DNA from: Melioribacteraceae bacterium
Lineage (GTDB): Bacteria > Bacteroidota > Ignavibacteria > Ignavibacteriales > Melioribacteraceae
NCBI GenBank assembly: GCA_027036655.1
Contig: JALWEC010000497.1
Coordinates: 1-6,548 of the forward strand
Length of the DNA stretch: 6,548 nucleotides
Direction: 5' to 3'
Shown piece by piece: positions 5,787 to 6,548 of this stretch. A program made the translations under genes and the position numbers. Position 1 is the first letter of the stretch, and the number at the start of each line of letters is the position of its first letter. The notes below the pieces were generated by a model, which was not told the origin of the DNA, ran no database searches, and was given only the letters and a program-made list of their open reading frames with translations.

Positions 5787-6359
5787 TTAGAATAACCAAT
5801 GGAATAATCTTGTTAACCAACTCGGAGTTGTTTCCCTGTCTATCATTCCGCTTCCGTCAAGAACAATCTCAGCTTCGGAGATGTTATAAGAATAAACGCT
5901 GTTAGCCGAGCTGATATCGATTGGTCTTACCAATCCCGAGATACTTACATTCTGTTCTTCTCCGTTCACTTCAAGTTTTCTTGTCCCTTTTATATGAAGC
6001 AATCCGTTTGGATAAACGCTATCGACAATCGCGCTCAACTTTGTTGTAAAACTTCCCGCGCTTGTTATTTTTCCGCCCCCTTTGAACGAATTGCTTGTCC
6101 CCAAACTCCCTTTTGAGTCCGGTAAATAATTTGTCGCTCCCATTGCAGCCGAAGCGCTTACGCCTATGCTGCCGTCCCTTCCCGATTCCAGATTGGACTG
6201 ATTTGACGCTTTTGAAGATTCTACCACAATCACGGTTATTGCGTCCCCTTTGTGAAGCGCTTTATAGTCGGAAAATATAGATCTCGACGCGTTGTAATTA
6301 AAATTCTGCGCGCTCAGTACAACAGGCAATATCATTATCAGATAAATTATTTTTTTCAT
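5787..6359 (-). CDS. flgH: FlgH, flagellar L-ring protein without a lipobox
   Basis: From the ATG at 6359 this is a 190-residue protein, shorter than enterobacterial FlgH (about 232). Residues 1-17 are a signal peptide (MKKIIYLIMILPVVLSA), followed by Gln18. The FlgH signature RSIFSDYKALHKGDAITV spans residues 26-43; further on come a Gly/Ser-rich stretch with GGGKITSAGSFTTKL, then LHIKGTRKLEVNGEEQ, SGLVRPIDIS and the aromatic C-terminus WLTRLFHWLF. FlgH forms the bushing ring in the outer membrane around the rod. The protein contains no cysteine at all, so it cannot be a conventional lipoprotein as FlgH is in enterobacteria. The frame extends four codons upstream to a TTG at 6371 that overlaps flgA; the ATG is preferred because it sits directly before the basic signal-peptide start, 4 nt after flgA's tandem stops. 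flgI follows 14 nt downstream. Confidence 0.95.
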   Translation of the reverse strand: MKKIIYLIMILPVVLSAQNFNYNASRSIFSDYKALHKGDAITVIVVESSKASNQSNLESGRDGSIGVSASAAMGATNYLPDSKGSLGTSNSFKGGGKITSAGSFTTKLSAIVDSVYPNGLLHIKGTRKLEVNGEEQNVSISGLVRPIDISSANSVYSYNISEAEIVLDGSGMIDRETTPSWLTRLFHWLF

Positions 6360-6363
6360 TTTA

Positions 6364-6548
6364 TTACTCAACTATTTTCACTTCATTTTTATTAATGATT
6401 TTTCCTTTAAAAATTATTCCATCATTTCTTTTTACGCGGATTACTTCTCCAACTCTTCCGGCAGACCTTGCTTCGGCATCGAATGTAACCATAACCGCGC
6501 CGGTAGAATAAACGGCTTTCACCTTGTTGCCCGCGTAAATTATTTCCC
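6364..6548 (-). CDS. flgA: FlgA, P-ring assembly chaperone (C-terminal 60 residues only)
   Basis: The frame is open from the right edge to a TAA at 6366-6364, backed by a second in-frame TAA (6363-6361). The visible 60 residues read EIIYAGNKVKAVYSTGAVMV at the start, then an ARSAGRVGEVIRVKRNDG segment and the ending NKNEVKIVE. This is the C-terminal SAF-like beta domain of FlgA: a strand pair, then the conserved pattern of Ala/Gly-rich turn, GxVGExIRV, a short polar turn, and a closing strand ending in V-x-V. FlgA is a periplasmic chaperone needed for FlgI polymerisation into the P ring. The N-terminal part, including any signal peptide, is outside the window. The call is supported by flgH and flgI immediately downstream. 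Confidence 0.88.
   Translation of the reverse strand, partial: EIIYAGNKVKAVYSTGAVMVTFDAEARSAGRVGEVIRVKRNDGIIFKGKIINKNEVKIVE

Noticed and set aside
5773..5820. An upstream TTG start for flgI, giving 16 more residues
   Set aside because: It would overlap flgH by 34 nt and put extra polar residues before a normal signal peptide. The ATG at 5772 has a good ribosome site and the usual signal-peptide start.
6360..6371. An upstream TTG start for flgH
   Set aside because: It would overlap the flgA end, and the ATG at 6359 directly precedes the basic MKK start typical of a signal peptide.
1..6548. A previously undescribed system (defence, mobile or novel pathway)
   Set aside because: Every gene belongs to a known flagellar or signalling family, with consistent strand and spacing. 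I see no foreign insertion, repeat array or unexplained gene.

Overview
The window is a nearly gap-free run of flagellar genes, all transcribed on the minus strand (right to left). In transcription order: the 3' end of flgA (cut by the right edge), flgH, flgI, a flgJ-type gene with a lytic transglycosylase domain, flgN, flgK, flgL, fliW, csrA, and a response-regulator gene cut by the left edge. Adjacent genes are separated by 2 to 14 nt or overlap slightly. The one real gap is 69 nt between flgL and fliW. I see no tRNA, rRNA, mobile element, CRISPR array or origin.

Organism: FlgI (P ring) and FlgH (L ring) imply a diderm with a periplasmic flagellar basal body. Base composition is moderately AT-rich. 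Both exported ring proteins have short hydrophobic signal peptides ending in Ala-Gln, a pattern I associate with the Bacteroidota / Chlorobi / Ignavibacteria group. Shine-Dalgarno motifs are sparse and, where visible, are of the GGTG type. A motile member of that broad group is my best guess, but it is an inference with low-to-moderate confidence.

Layout: positions 4681-6548 encode outer-ring assembly (FlgA is the periplasmic P-ring chaperone, FlgH the L ring, FlgI the P ring). Positions 3847-4677 encode a two-domain FlgJ: a rod-binding domain followed by a GH23/SLT peptidoglycan-cutting domain. Positions 1129-3854 encode the hook-filament junction set (FlgN chaperone with its clients FlgK and FlgL). 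Positions 425-1059 encode the FliW-CsrA switch, in which FliW sequesters CsrA and is itself bound by unexported flagellin. Positions 1-418 encode a CheY-like receiver protein whose C-terminal end lies outside the window.

The order follows assembly: rings and rod, then junction proteins, then the post-transcriptional controller of flagellin synthesis. The genes are recognisable members of known families. The points worth a second look are the SLT-type FlgJ, the absence of a lipobox in FlgH, the direct flgJ-flgN overlap with no flgM, a possible internal promoter before fliW, and a response regulator at the end of the fliW-csrA block. I did not find evidence of an undescribed system.
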